DNA of 10,244 nucleotides from an uncultured Flavobacteriaceae bacterium (GCA_913031655.1 CAJWFY010000049.1:1-10244), one strand, 5' to 3'. Positions 1-7,128 are shown, counted from the first letter of the stretch. Translations and numbers: made by a program. Notes: a model not told the origin generated them from the sequence alone.

Positions 1-187
1 AACCTGAGGGTAAAGCACCATCATTAAAATCAAATTCAGTAACACTTATTTCATTAGGTACATTTTCTATGTCAAACTCAAATAAAGTACCACTACATGT
101 TGTAGAAGATAAGGTGCCACTAAACTTCATTTCCTGACCCAAAGAAATAAAAGAAAAAAGAAAAAAGAAAAAATTAATATACTTCAA
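1..187 (-). CDS. Exported protein of unknown function, 3' part missing, probable TTG start
   Basis: An open frame runs from the window edge back to an in-frame TAG at 188-190. No ATG lies near its 5' end; the first in-frame ATG is at 128-130. Starting at TTG (185-187) gives a clear signal peptide: a Lys, then a Phe/Leu/Ile-rich stretch ending in SLGQE, a typical flavobacterial export signal. Starting at the ATG would lose it, so the TTG is preferred. The visible mature part begins MKFSGTLSSTTCSGT and is acidic and Ser/Thr-rich; I recognise no domain. The TTG lies inside the end of the upstream gene (stop at 174-176), a 14-bp overlap that suggests translational coupling and a shared transcript. 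The poly-A/G-looking DNA on the plus strand around 140-173 is simply the coding sequence of the Phe-rich signal peptide. The C-terminus is outside the window, so length and class are unknown. Confidence 0.7.
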   Translation of the reverse strand, partial: MKYINFFFFLFSFISLGQEMKFSGTLSSTTCSGTLFEFDIENVPNEISVTEFDFNDGALPSG

Positions 188-584
188 CTAGACTTATATT
201 TGAAAGTGAAAAAATTTCTGGACTTTTTGATGATTTTTTAGGGTTTTCTTGCCTAAACATTTTTAAATCTATAGAGTCATAATTACAGCTACCCGTTCTT
301 ACCTCATTGGGCTTAAGAACAAAAACAACTTTATGCTCTTCATTATCGTTTTCTTGAATGCCCTTGTGAAAATTAATCACCAAAGTCTCATCAGCTTTGT
401 TTATTATTCTTATTAAATAATATTCAAAACTTAAATCATGTTTTTTACTTCCACAAATAGATGAAGTATATTGAATTTTTACTTGCTCATTCTCATAATA
501 GAGTGACCAATTCTCTTGAAGAGGCATAGAAAAATATAAAACAAATTGAATTAAAATTAAAAACATGAAAAAAATATTGTTCAA
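174..584 (-). CDS. Small exported protein of unknown function
   Basis: The product is 136 residues with a hydrophobic N-terminal signal segment (about residues 4-20) followed by a mature region starting near QENWSLYYENEQVKIQY. Only two cysteines remain in the mature part (C44 and C100), which could form a disulfide in the periplasm. The mix of beta-prone stretches (VKIQYTS, FEYYLIRI, ETLVINF, HKVVFVLKP) suggests a small beta-sandwich, but this is inference. From memory, short flavobacterial exported proteins with an NWxLxYEN...VKIxY opening are common and uncharacterised; I cannot name a family with certainty. It is the first gene of an apparent two-gene unit, because the next gene starts 14 bp before its stop. 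It is transcribed divergently from the HAD hydrolase, with about 100 bp between the start codons. Confidence 0.8.
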   Translation of the reverse strand: MNNIFFMFLILIQFVLYFSMPLQENWSLYYENEQVKIQYTSSICGSKKHDLSFEYYLIRIINKADETLVINFHKGIQENDNEEHKVVFVLKPNEVRTGSCNYDSIDLKMFRQENPKKSSKSPEIFSLSNISLVEVY

Positions 585-635
585 TGTAAATTTAGTTATT
601 TTTAATTACTGAAAACTTAAAAATCAAGTATTCCC

Positions 636-643
636 TATCTTTG
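636..643 (+). promoter_or_regulatory. Candidate -7 box for the HAD hydrolase
   Basis: TATCTTTG matches the Bacteroidota -7 consensus TAnnTTTG exactly and lies 42 bp upstream of the ATG at 686. This implies a leader of roughly 40 nt. No clear TTG-type -33 element is seen at the usual spacing, so the call rests on the one box. Confidence 0.45.
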
Positions 644-685
644 AGAATGTCTTATTAAAAAATATTTATTTTAAACTAATAACAA

Positions 686-1354
686 ATGCTCAAAGCAGTA
701 ATATTTGACATGGATGGGGTAATTGTTGATAGTGAACCCATTCATCGTGTAGCATACCAAAAAATGTTTGATGAGTTTGAAATTTCGATTTCACCAGAAC
801 TATATGCTTCATTCACCGGAAAAGCTACTCTTCCAATTTGTCAATATATTTGTTCTTCATTTAATTTGAAAATTTCTCCTGAAATATTAGTTGCTTGCAA
901 GCGTAAGTATTTTAAAGAATTATTTGATGAAGACACTTCCTTTAAGCTTTTAGAAGGTGTTTTAGAATTAATACAAGAATATCATAAAAAGGCGCTCGTC
1001 CTTGTGCTGGCATCTTCTGCTTCCATGATAAATATCAATCGAATTTTTAAACGATTTGATTTAGACCCCTATTTCATTTCAAAACTTAGTGGTGCCGATC
1101 TTAAAGCATCAAAACCTCATCCTGAAATTTTTAAAAATGCTGCTAAGGCTTCTGGTTTCTTACCTTCAGAATGTATGGTAATTGAAGACTCTACAAATGG
1201 AATTAATGCAGCAAAAGCAGCTGGAATTTATTGTGTAGGATATAATAGTGTTTATTCAAAAAATCAGTCTTATGATGATGCAGATCTAATTATAACAAAT
1301 TTTAATGAAATTTCGTTTGATAAGATCACTGCTTTTTTTAATAAACATAATTAA
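686..1354 (+). CDS. HAD-superfamily hydrolase, beta-phosphoglucomutase-like
   Basis: The 222-residue product has all four HAD motifs. Motif I is FDMDGVIVDSEP (nucleophile D8, general acid/base D10). Motif II is in LVLASSAS (S110). Motif III is the Lys of SKPHPE (K143). Motif IV is VIEDSTNGINAAKAAG (E167, D168). The helical cap between residues about 15 and 90, with the TGKAT stretch near 44-48, is the C1 cap found in beta-phosphoglucomutase and related small-sugar-phosphate phosphatases. The length is normal for the family. By family knowledge it is a soluble Mg2+-dependent enzyme that either isomerises a sugar phosphate or dephosphorylates a small phosphorylated metabolite. The sequence alone does not separate these activities, and no sugar-metabolism gene lies next to it. 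It appears to be a single-gene unit. Confidence 0.93.
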   Translation: MLKAVIFDMDGVIVDSEPIHRVAYQKMFDEFEISISPELYASFTGKATLPICQYICSSFNLKISPEILVACKRKYFKELFDEDTSFKLLEGVLELIQEYHKKALVLVLASSASMININRIFKRFDLDPYFISKLSGADLKASKPHPEIFKNAAKASGFLPSECMVIEDSTNGINAAKAAGIYCVGYNSVYSKNQSYDDADLIITNFNEISFDKITAFFNKHN

Positions 1355-1423
1355 AAATGATAGTTTACTATAATTTGATTTGAAAATGCTAAACAAAATA
1401 ATAATTGATAGTAATAGAAAAAA

Positions 1424-1537
1424 TTAATCGCAGTCGCAGTTTTCACAATCACAAGGCTTACAAGTACATCGATAACACATACCAGCCTTACAAGGCGCAC
1501 AATCACACTTACATTTTAGTTCTACTGAATTTTCCAT
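1424..1537 (-). CDS. Metallothionein-like cysteine-rich peptide (37 residues)
   Basis: Starting at ATG 1535-1537 gives a 37-residue peptide with 11 cysteines at positions 9, 11, 13, 16, 21, 24, 26, 29, 31, 34 and 36. They form repeated CxC and CxxC spacings with Lys, Asp and Pro between them. There is no His and only one aromatic residue (Y22). No hydrophobic segment or signal peptide is present, so it should be cytosolic. This density and spacing are what metallothioneins use to wrap thiolate metal clusters (Zn, Cd, Cu). It does not resemble the SmtA/BmtA family, which is longer and contains His and a zinc-finger fold. The frame is open upstream to an ATG at 1637-1639, giving 71 residues, but those extra 34 residues are low-complexity and unlike any leader, so the short form is preferred. 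It is divergent from the DUF2237 gene and convergent with the HAD gene. Metal binding is inferred from composition only. Confidence 0.75.
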   Translation of the reverse strand: MENSVELKCKCDCAPCKAGMCYRCTCKPCDCENCDCD

Positions 1538-1664
1538 AATTAGTAAGGTACAGAAATTATAATGTTTAAATTGAAAAGAGCTAAATAAATCATTTTCATT
1601 AATTAAATTAAGCTTATTAAATAAAGCATTTTTTAACAAAATAGGATATCTACAAACCTTTTAA

Positions 1665-1672
1665 TATTTTTG
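1665..1672 (+). promoter_or_regulatory. Candidate -7 box for the DUF2237 gene, very close to the ATG
   Basis: TATTTTTG is an exact match to TAnnTTTG, and only four bases separate it from the ATG at 1677. If it is used with normal geometry, the transcript would begin within a few bases of the start codon, giving an almost leaderless mRNA. No -33 TTG is evident, and in such AT-rich DNA a chance match is possible. Confidence 0.35.
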
Positions 1673-1676
1673 ACTT

Positions 1677-2039
1677 ATGGAAAAAAACATCTTTGGAACT
1701 CCTCTAATTTCATGCTGTAATGATCCAATTACGGGTTACTTTAGAGATGGTTTTTGTAGGACTATTTCAGAAGACACAGGAACGCATACAGTATGCGCCA
1801 GGGTAACTCAGGAGTTTTTAGACTTTTCCGCAGCGAAAGGAAATGATCTAATCACTCCAATTATACAGTGGCAATTTCCTGGATTAAAACCTGGAGATAT
1901 TTGGTGTTTATGTATTTCACGTTGGTTACAAGCTGAAAAAGCAGGAAAAGCTCCTCCTATCTTCTTAGAAGCAACCCATGAAAAAACATTAGACTATGCT
2001 TCGTTAGAGTTATTAGAACAGTATGCCGTTAAATTCTAA
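1677..2039 (+). CDS. DUF2237 family protein
   Basis: The 120-residue product follows the DUF2237 (PF09996) pattern along its whole length: CCNDPITGYFRDGFCRT, EDTGTHTVCA, FLDFSAAKGNDL, FPGLKPGDIWCLC, RW, then APPIFLEATHEKTLDY. Length and start agree with the family. Conserved cysteines are C13, C14, C27, C40, C77 and C79, with H37 nearby, so metal binding or a redox role is conceivable. The family has no established biochemical function that I know of. There is no signal peptide or membrane segment, so it is probably cytosolic. Its stop codon lies inside the 3' end of the convergent monooxygenase gene (11-bp overlap). It is divergent from the metallothionein-like gene, which puts two Cys-rich products back to back. 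Confidence 0.95.
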   Translation: MEKNIFGTPLISCCNDPITGYFRDGFCRTISEDTGTHTVCARVTQEFLDFSAAKGNDLITPIIQWQFPGLKPGDIWCLCISRWLQAEKAGKAPPIFLEATHEKTLDYASLELLEQYAVKF

Positions 2040-3456
2040 AAACGCGCCCTCTGGGCTTATTTTCAACCTTCAATATTTGTTTAGAATGCAAAAACTTTAC
2101 TGCTGCTGCAGAATCTTTTACTTTGGGAGTAGTTCGATAAATCATCTCTGCTTCAAATTCAGTTAAAACACTTTTTCTGATCCCAACTTCTCTCCACTTT
2201 GAAGAGGGTTGACAGCCACGTGAGATTCCTCGCGCCAAGGCAAGCGCATCTAACAAAGCTTGATTTGCGCCTTGACCCTTAAATGGACTCATAGGGTGAG
2301 CTGCATCTCCAATTAAGGAAATCTCTCCTAAGTTTTCCATAGCTTCTGAATTTAGTAATTCTCGATCGTATACTGGATATCCTGAAATATTAGCTTCTGA
2401 TGTCGCTTTTAAAACTTGAGGGATCGGGTTGTGCCACTGGGTTCTTCTACTTGCCTCATTCTTTAATTCTTTAGGCCCTTTATTACTTAAGGCCTTGGCC
2501 TCAGTTTCTGATAAAGGAAAGCTAAGTTGCCACATAATTGAGTCTGTCGTATAGGGCATCATATAGATACGTTCTTTTCCATTGGCAGTTTGAAATACTG
2601 TAGCTGAATCTAGTAATGGACTATTTAGACCTTTAAGTTTATTCAAAGGACATATTCCCAATATAACAATACATCCCAAATAATGTAAAGAATCATTATA
2701 CTTTAAAGGCAATAGCTTTCGAACAGTACTTCGAATTCCATCTGCTCCCACAACTAAATCTGCACTAGTTTCTCTTAAATTACCATTTACTTTAAAACGT
2801 AACTTAACCCCTTCAGTGGTGTCTTTTTGAAGTGCAATGAGCTTATGATCCCATTTTACAAAATTAGGCCCACCAAGTTGGTTAAGTAGTTCTAGACGCA
2901 AAGCTTGGCGTGCAATATGAATATTTGAAGGTTTTAAAGCAGAAACTTCCTTTGTTTGCATCCACTTTCTCATGCCCCATTCACCAATTACTTTTCCTTC
3001 AGTTGTGTGGACAACATGTCTTGATGAAATCACACCCTGATGTAATTTAAAAAGTCCAAAACCCTTTAGAGATTTACTCGCTTGTTGTAATGTAAGCCCA
3101 TATCCCTGAGAGCGAGCTTCAAAATTAGTGTCACGCTCGTAAAGAGTAAAAGGAATACCCCGGTGTAAACAAGCTACTGCCAAAGCTACTCCAGCAATTC
3201 CACCGCCAATAATAGCAAGGTTAGGATACAGATTTTTATTTGCTAAGGGAGGGACTTCAGAAATAATAAGTCCTGAGCCCTTACAAGTTTTACATGCATA
3301 TAGATGTCGCTTTAATTTAATAGAAGTAAGATCTTCACCACTATTTTTTTTAAATTGAAACACACCCTTTTGTGATTTCTGCCTACTATCTTTTATAAGC
3401 TTCCGACTATTTTTACCTTGCCCCTTACACTTCTTACATACAATCCAACTATTCAC
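2029..3456 (-). CDS. FAD-dependent monooxygenase with N-terminal four-Cys zinc-ribbon-like module
   Basis: The 475-residue product joins two parts. Residues 7-62 hold two DnaJ-like CxxCxGxG motifs (CKKCKGQG, C7/C10, and CKTCKGSG, C55/C58) about 45 residues apart, which look like a single Zn(Cys)4 site. From about residue 78 there is a group A flavoprotein hydroxylase (PF01494 type): the dinucleotide-binding GGGIAG (84-89) ending in an acidic YERD, the DG motif VVGADGIRS (235-243), and the FAD-ribityl GD motif LIGDAAHPMSPFKGQGANQA (381-400). By family knowledge such enzymes use NAD(P)H and O2 to hydroxylate or oxidise small molecules in the cytosol; the substrate cannot be read from sequence. 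From memory, proteins with this same Cys-rich front end occur in other bacteria, so the fusion is probably ancestral and not an annotation artefact. Local GC is clearly above the flanks. A promoter-like box sits just upstream, so it is probably transcribed alone. Confidence 0.93.
   Translation of the reverse strand: MNSWIVCKKCKGQGKNSRKLIKDSRQKSQKGVFQFKKNSGEDLTSIKLKRHLYACKTCKGSGLIISEVPPLANKNLYPNLAIIGGGIAGVALAVACLHRGIPFTLYERDTNFEARSQGYGLTLQQASKSLKGFGLFKLHQGVISSRHVVHTTEGKVIGEWGMRKWMQTKEVSALKPSNIHIARQALRLELLNQLGGPNFVKWDHKLIALQKDTTEGVKLRFKVNGNLRETSADLVVGADGIRSTVRKLLPLKYNDSLHYLGCIVILGICPLNKLKGLNSPLLDSATVFQTANGKERIYMMPYTTDSIMWQLSFPLSETEAKALSNKGPKELKNEASRRTQWHNPIPQVLKATSEANISGYPVYDRELLNSEAMENLGEISLIGDAAHPMSPFKGQGANQALLDALALARGISRGCQPSSKWREVGIRKSVLTEFEAEMIYRTTPKVKDSAAAVKFLHSKQILKVENKPRGRVFRI
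2038..2063. terminator. Candidate bidirectional terminator at the convergent gene junction
   Basis: GCCC (2046-2049), loop TCT and GGGC (2053-2056) form a short GC hairpin. On the plus strand it is followed by TTATTTT, suiting termination just after the DUF2237 stop. On the minus strand it is followed by GCG and TTTTT, but there it lies within the last codons of the monooxygenase gene, so translating ribosomes would cover it. The stem is only 4 bp, so efficiency is uncertain. Confidence 0.4.
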
Positions 3457-3477
3457 TTAATCTTTTTTCAATTTAAA

Positions 3478-3485
3478 CAAAGATA
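3478..3485 (-). promoter_or_regulatory. Candidate -7 box for the monooxygenase gene
   Basis: Read on the minus strand, TATCTTTG is an exact TAnnTTTG match ending 21 bp before the ATG at 3456, giving a short leader of about 15-20 nt. It partly overlaps the 12-bp palindrome GATAAATTTATC at 3482-3493. It lies between this gene and the barrel gene, so the monooxygenase need not depend on read-through from upstream. No -33 motif is clear. Confidence 0.45.
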
Positions 3486-3508
3486 AATTTATCATATTAA
3501 ATATGTCT

Positions 3509-6217
3509 TTAAAGCTGATATACTACTCTAAAAGTTAAGAATCTTGGCTGAATAAATGTTACAGAATTAAATACAGATATATTATTTGCATTGTTTCTTA
3601 CTTGAGAATTTACGTTCAATAAGTTAGTACCCTTAAACTCATATTCCCATTTAGCATCTTTATTTTTTCTATAAGAAAGTGTTGCCTCCCAAATTTGAAA
3701 GGACTCAGATTCACCATCAACTTGATCTTGCGTAGTTAAGCTATAATTAGTTTTAAAAGTAAATTTTTCTACTATAAATGCATCAAACTCTAAAGAAGGA
3801 ACCTTAGTAATAAATTTAGTTTCTCTACTACCCTGAACATTGTTTGTTATACTATACCGGTATCGAAGACTAATATTGGGAGCAACCTTAAAATTCGTTC
3901 TAACACCCGGCGTAAATGTTTGGGTAAACCTTTCGTTTAAAGATTGTCTGTCTTGAATAAATTGATTGATTTTACTATAATTAAAATTAGTATTTAAACT
4001 GGCTCTTACTTTACCAAATGTTCTTTGAACACGTCCAAAAATATTAAAGTTTTCGTCTGCAAAATTTGAATTAAAAAAAGTACTTGTACGTATTACATTT
4101 TCAAAATTTGTTAACCCTCTAATTTGATCAATGTTATTAGAGTAAGAAGCTCTTGCAAAAACATTGGTATAATTAAAAAGATTAAAGCTTCTATAAAGTA
4201 AACTTAAATTATGTGATAATGCATTTTGTAAATCAGGTTCTCCATATTGCAAGCTATTATAATTATTAAAAACTAAACCTCGTGCCAATCGTGTTACATC
4301 TGTAAATTGATTACGCATGTTATAATTAAAAGTCAGTGACTCTCCTTTCTTTAGTTGGATTCTAGTTTCAAAATCAGGCAATACTTTTAAAAATTTATCT
4401 GAAACAGTTTCACCAAATTGAATGTTTTTATTTCCGTAAGCATGAACAGAAAAACCTGGTGTAAAGGTAAAAATACCAGTCTTAAATCGATAATGCGCAC
4501 CAAGGTATAGGTCTGTAAAGGTGTATTCTATATCATTTGTTGCTAATCCATTATTAAATAAAGGTATTGGCTCTAAATTAGATCCATTTGTGAGGAATTG
4601 AAAAATATTTGAGTTGAATTCCTGTCGACTCAAAAGAGTACCAAGTGTTAGATTTATATTACTTTTTGGATTAATAATATGGTAATAATCGAGCTTAGCA
4701 TCTAACTGATTAGATCGGATTTTTTTGTTTTGGCTTAGATTATAATTTTCCCGTGAAGTGTCCAATCCAAGGGCTGATGCCGTGGAATCGAAAGGATCTA
4801 AATCATCTGAACTATTTTCTAGTACTGCATTATAGAAAGGATCTTCATTTTTAATTAAATTTTGAGCTGCAAAAGCAAAAATATTATTCTCATCAAGGGT
4901 ATAATAATAACTAAGGTTTTGATTTATACTAAAAGGAGTTACTTCATCGAGTTGATCTGTATTTCCAAGAATAGAAGAAAAGTTATTTTTTGTTTGAGAA
5001 TCATTTGATATCCTAGCCAAAATATCATAATCTACTTGATTCATCACATTAGGCTTGAATGAGGCACTCAATTTAAGAAGTCCTTGATTTGAGAGTTCAG
5101 TATTTGACTGTTCTGTAACCTCATCTGGAATGCCTAAATCTGGATTGGTATATTGAATCCGATTAAATTCATTGGAAAGAATTCGACTATTGTTATAAAT
5201 CAAAAAACCACTTAAATCCAATGATTTATTTGGGGAGTAACTAAAGTTCATCGTCGCAAGCTTATTCTCTATTTTCAAAGCATTACGTTGATTTGTTAAA
5301 AAATTCAAGTTATTATCTCCAAGATTTATACTCGTTCCACTTTGACTGCTTGGAGCATTAAACCCACCGCCAAAACCTCTAATATCTCTTCTGGATAAAG
5401 CTACTTCTCCAATATTATTGAGATCACTTATAAAATTAATGCTGTATTTAGGATTATAATAAAATAATTTAGGTTGTACTAAATAAAGTTTTTCATCCGG
5501 AGAATCTCCAGCACCTGCAGTAACATTTCCAAACCAAAAACTTTCCTTACCCTGTTTTAATTTAATATTTATTGCAAAATTATTTTGGTTGTTTCTAACA
5601 CCACTCAGCTGACCAACTTCAGCATAATTTCGTAACACTTGAATTTTATCAACAGCACTTGACGGGATGTTTTTGGTACCAATTTTAGTGTCACCGTCAA
5701 AAAAGTCTTTTCCATTGACCATTAGTTTATTGACAACTTTGCCCTCAACTTCAATTTGACCACTTTCATTAATTTCAACACCCGGTAGCTTATCAATTAT
5801 GTCTTCTAATTTTCTTTCAGAGCCATTTTTAAACGAATCAGCATCATAAATTAAAGTATCACCTCGAACCACTATTGGCATCTTGACAATTACTTCATCC
5901 AAAGCTATGTCAGATCTTAATACAAAATCTTTTAAAATATTGACTTCTTTAGTGTCCAGGTTTTCATTAATGGTTCTTAAACCTATATAGCTAACTTGTA
6001 TTTTATAGTTACTATTATTTTTAAGGTTCAACTTGTATTTACCATTAATGTCAGTAAGAACGTAAGATTCTAAATTATTTGTTTTTTGATCAATTGCTAC
6101 TAAACTAGCTGATTCTAATGGAACTTTTAAGCTATCCTTAACAACACCTTCTAGTTTGACTTGTCCATAGGAAGCAATGCTAAAAAATAAAAAGAATAAG
6201 AAAGTGTTTTTAATCAT
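3509..6217 (-). CDS. Outer-membrane beta-barrel protein, TonB-receptor-like
   Basis: The 902-residue product has four parts. A signal peptide (about 1-19, ending SYGQ) is followed by a carboxypeptidase-regulatory-like beta-sandwich (about 20-105, including ESYVLTDINGKYKLNL). Next comes a plug-like domain (about 115-222, with LEDIIDKLPGVEI, KLMVNGKDFFDGD and AVDKIQVLRNYAEVG). The rest is a long barrel rich in alternating aromatic/polar strands, ending FRVVYQL. This architecture matches the outer-membrane barrel family PF14905 that is abundant in Bacteroidota. These proteins sit in the outer membrane and are thought to take up or export a ligand in a SusC-like, TonB-driven manner, but they lack a SusD partner and the substrate is usually unknown. 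No obvious TonB box is visible. The GLPGLI gene lies 36 bp upstream with no promoter box between them, so the two are very likely co-transcribed. Confidence 0.92.
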   Translation of the reverse strand: MIKNTFLFFLFFSIASYGQVKLEGVVKDSLKVPLESASLVAIDQKTNNLESYVLTDINGKYKLNLKNNSNYKIQVSYIGLRTINENLDTKEVNILKDFVLRSDIALDEVIVKMPIVVRGDTLIYDADSFKNGSERKLEDIIDKLPGVEINESGQIEVEGKVVNKLMVNGKDFFDGDTKIGTKNIPSSAVDKIQVLRNYAEVGQLSGVRNNQNNFAINIKLKQGKESFWFGNVTAGAGDSPDEKLYLVQPKLFYYNPKYSINFISDLNNIGEVALSRRDIRGFGGGFNAPSSQSGTSINLGDNNLNFLTNQRNALKIENKLATMNFSYSPNKSLDLSGFLIYNNSRILSNEFNRIQYTNPDLGIPDEVTEQSNTELSNQGLLKLSASFKPNVMNQVDYDILARISNDSQTKNNFSSILGNTDQLDEVTPFSINQNLSYYYTLDENNIFAFAAQNLIKNEDPFYNAVLENSSDDLDPFDSTASALGLDTSRENYNLSQNKKIRSNQLDAKLDYYHIINPKSNINLTLGTLLSRQEFNSNIFQFLTNGSNLEPIPLFNNGLATNDIEYTFTDLYLGAHYRFKTGIFTFTPGFSVHAYGNKNIQFGETVSDKFLKVLPDFETRIQLKKGESLTFNYNMRNQFTDVTRLARGLVFNNYNSLQYGEPDLQNALSHNLSLLYRSFNLFNYTNVFARASYSNNIDQIRGLTNFENVIRTSTFFNSNFADENFNIFGRVQRTFGKVRASLNTNFNYSKINQFIQDRQSLNERFTQTFTPGVRTNFKVAPNISLRYRYSITNNVQGSRETKFITKVPSLEFDAFIVEKFTFKTNYSLTTQDQVDGESESFQIWEATLSYRKNKDAKWEYEFKGTNLLNVNSQVRNNANNISVFNSVTFIQPRFLTFRVVYQL

Positions 6218-6253
6218 AACTGGGGATTACTCTTTTAAAGAATCTAAAACTGA

Positions 6254-7072
6254 TTAACCTCTTCTTCTACCTCGATTATTTCTCATTTCAAGCATTTTAC
6301 TTTGAACCGTTTCGCTGTAATTAGATTTATTAATTTCTTTTCCTTTGTTAGGGGATTTGATTTCGATTGTTTCTTTAGGATTTATAATCACTTGAGAGCA
6401 AAGCATTGTAGTATTACCTGCACTAACTTCTAAAATAAGTCCAGGGAGTCCCCAATATTCAGCAGGACCGTGATTTAATGGAATTTGAAGTGTATACCAA
6501 GCTTCAACTGAAGTTAATTCAATGTCTTTATCCTCTTCATTAGAAGATAAATCATTCCAAGAAAATTCATACCAAGTTAATTCATCGGTAGGAATAACTG
6601 CCGTTGCTTTAAAGCACAAATACTGTCCAATTTGTTTGGATTCTGAACCCATTTTCCATTCAATTTTTTGTAATTCATCTTTCACTAAAAAACGCTTTCC
6701 GTAAAACTCTTGTGCTTGAATTAATTGATTTTTACTAACATTTTTATATTGCTTACCTCTTGTAAAATTACTTCCCCATGAATCAGTGGCTCCAGATATT
6801 GCGTCTACCTTTTCTTCTTCTTTAAATATAGACTCATTTTTATCAAAGGTTAAAATGTAGGTTTTTTCTAATCTGTTTTTTAGTCGATTTTTAATTTCTT
6901 TTTTTTGGACTTCACTCATTCTAGCTCCCCAAGACCCCAGATCCATTGTAGATTTAGAAAAGTAATAAGCCTTGCCCTGAAAATCTTGAATTTCCTCAAA
7001 ATTTACAGGAATAGTAATCCCTGAAAAACAAAATATTGTGGCTAAAAAAATATTGAATAATTGTAAATACAT
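6254..7072 (-). CDS. GLPGLI family exported protein
   Basis: The 272-residue product carries the signature GLPGLI at residues 208-213 within EYWGLPGLILEVS, which defines family TIGR01200. A hydrophobic N-terminus (about 1-22) acts as an export signal. The body is a mix of beta strands with a charged segment, and two cysteines in the mature region (C153 and C225) could pair. The C-terminus is a strongly basic RNNRGRRRG tail, a feature I recall in many members. The role of the family is not established; its genes commonly sit next to outer-membrane barrels as here, so it probably acts in the periplasm or at the outer membrane together with that protein. It is the first gene of the two-gene unit, with a promoter-like box about 55 bp upstream. 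Confidence 0.93.
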   Translation of the reverse strand: MYLQLFNIFLATIFCFSGITIPVNFEEIQDFQGKAYYFSKSTMDLGSWGARMSEVQKKEIKNRLKNRLEKTYILTFDKNESIFKEEEKVDAISGATDSWGSNFTRGKQYKNVSKNQLIQAQEFYGKRFLVKDELQKIEWKMGSESKQIGQYLCFKATAVIPTDELTWYEFSWNDLSSNEEDKDIELTSVEAWYTLQIPLNHGPAEYWGLPGLILEVSAGNTTMLCSQVIINPKETIEIKSPNKGKEINKSNYSETVQSKMLEMRNNRGRRRG

Positions 7073-7128
7073 AAGTAAATTTAATAAATAAATAAAAGTA
7101 CAACAAAATTGAGTGCTTGTCCTAAATC

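Noticed and set aside
140..173. Purine-rich AAGAAAAAAG-type repeats
   Set aside because: They are explained as the reverse complement of Phe/Leu/Ser codons in a signal peptide.
1360..1371. Inverted repeat ATAGT-TT-ACTAT after the HAD gene
   Set aside because: A two-base loop and AT-only stem do not make a credible terminator, and no T-run follows.
1538..1639. N-terminal extension of the Cys-rich peptide to 71 residues
   Set aside because: The extra residues are AT-codon-driven (Asn, Leu, Phe, Lys) with no signal-peptide character, and they lead directly into a second ATG from which the Cys-rich part begins.
6407..6415. Another exact TGTAGTATT
   Set aside because: It is a single unphased copy inside the GLPGLI coding sequence (Asn-Thr-Thr codons), so it is taken as coincidence and shows that one copy alone is not informative.
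6522..6704. 60-residue plus-strand open frame
   Set aside because: It lies entirely antisense to the well-supported GLPGLI gene and has no recognisable domain or promoter.
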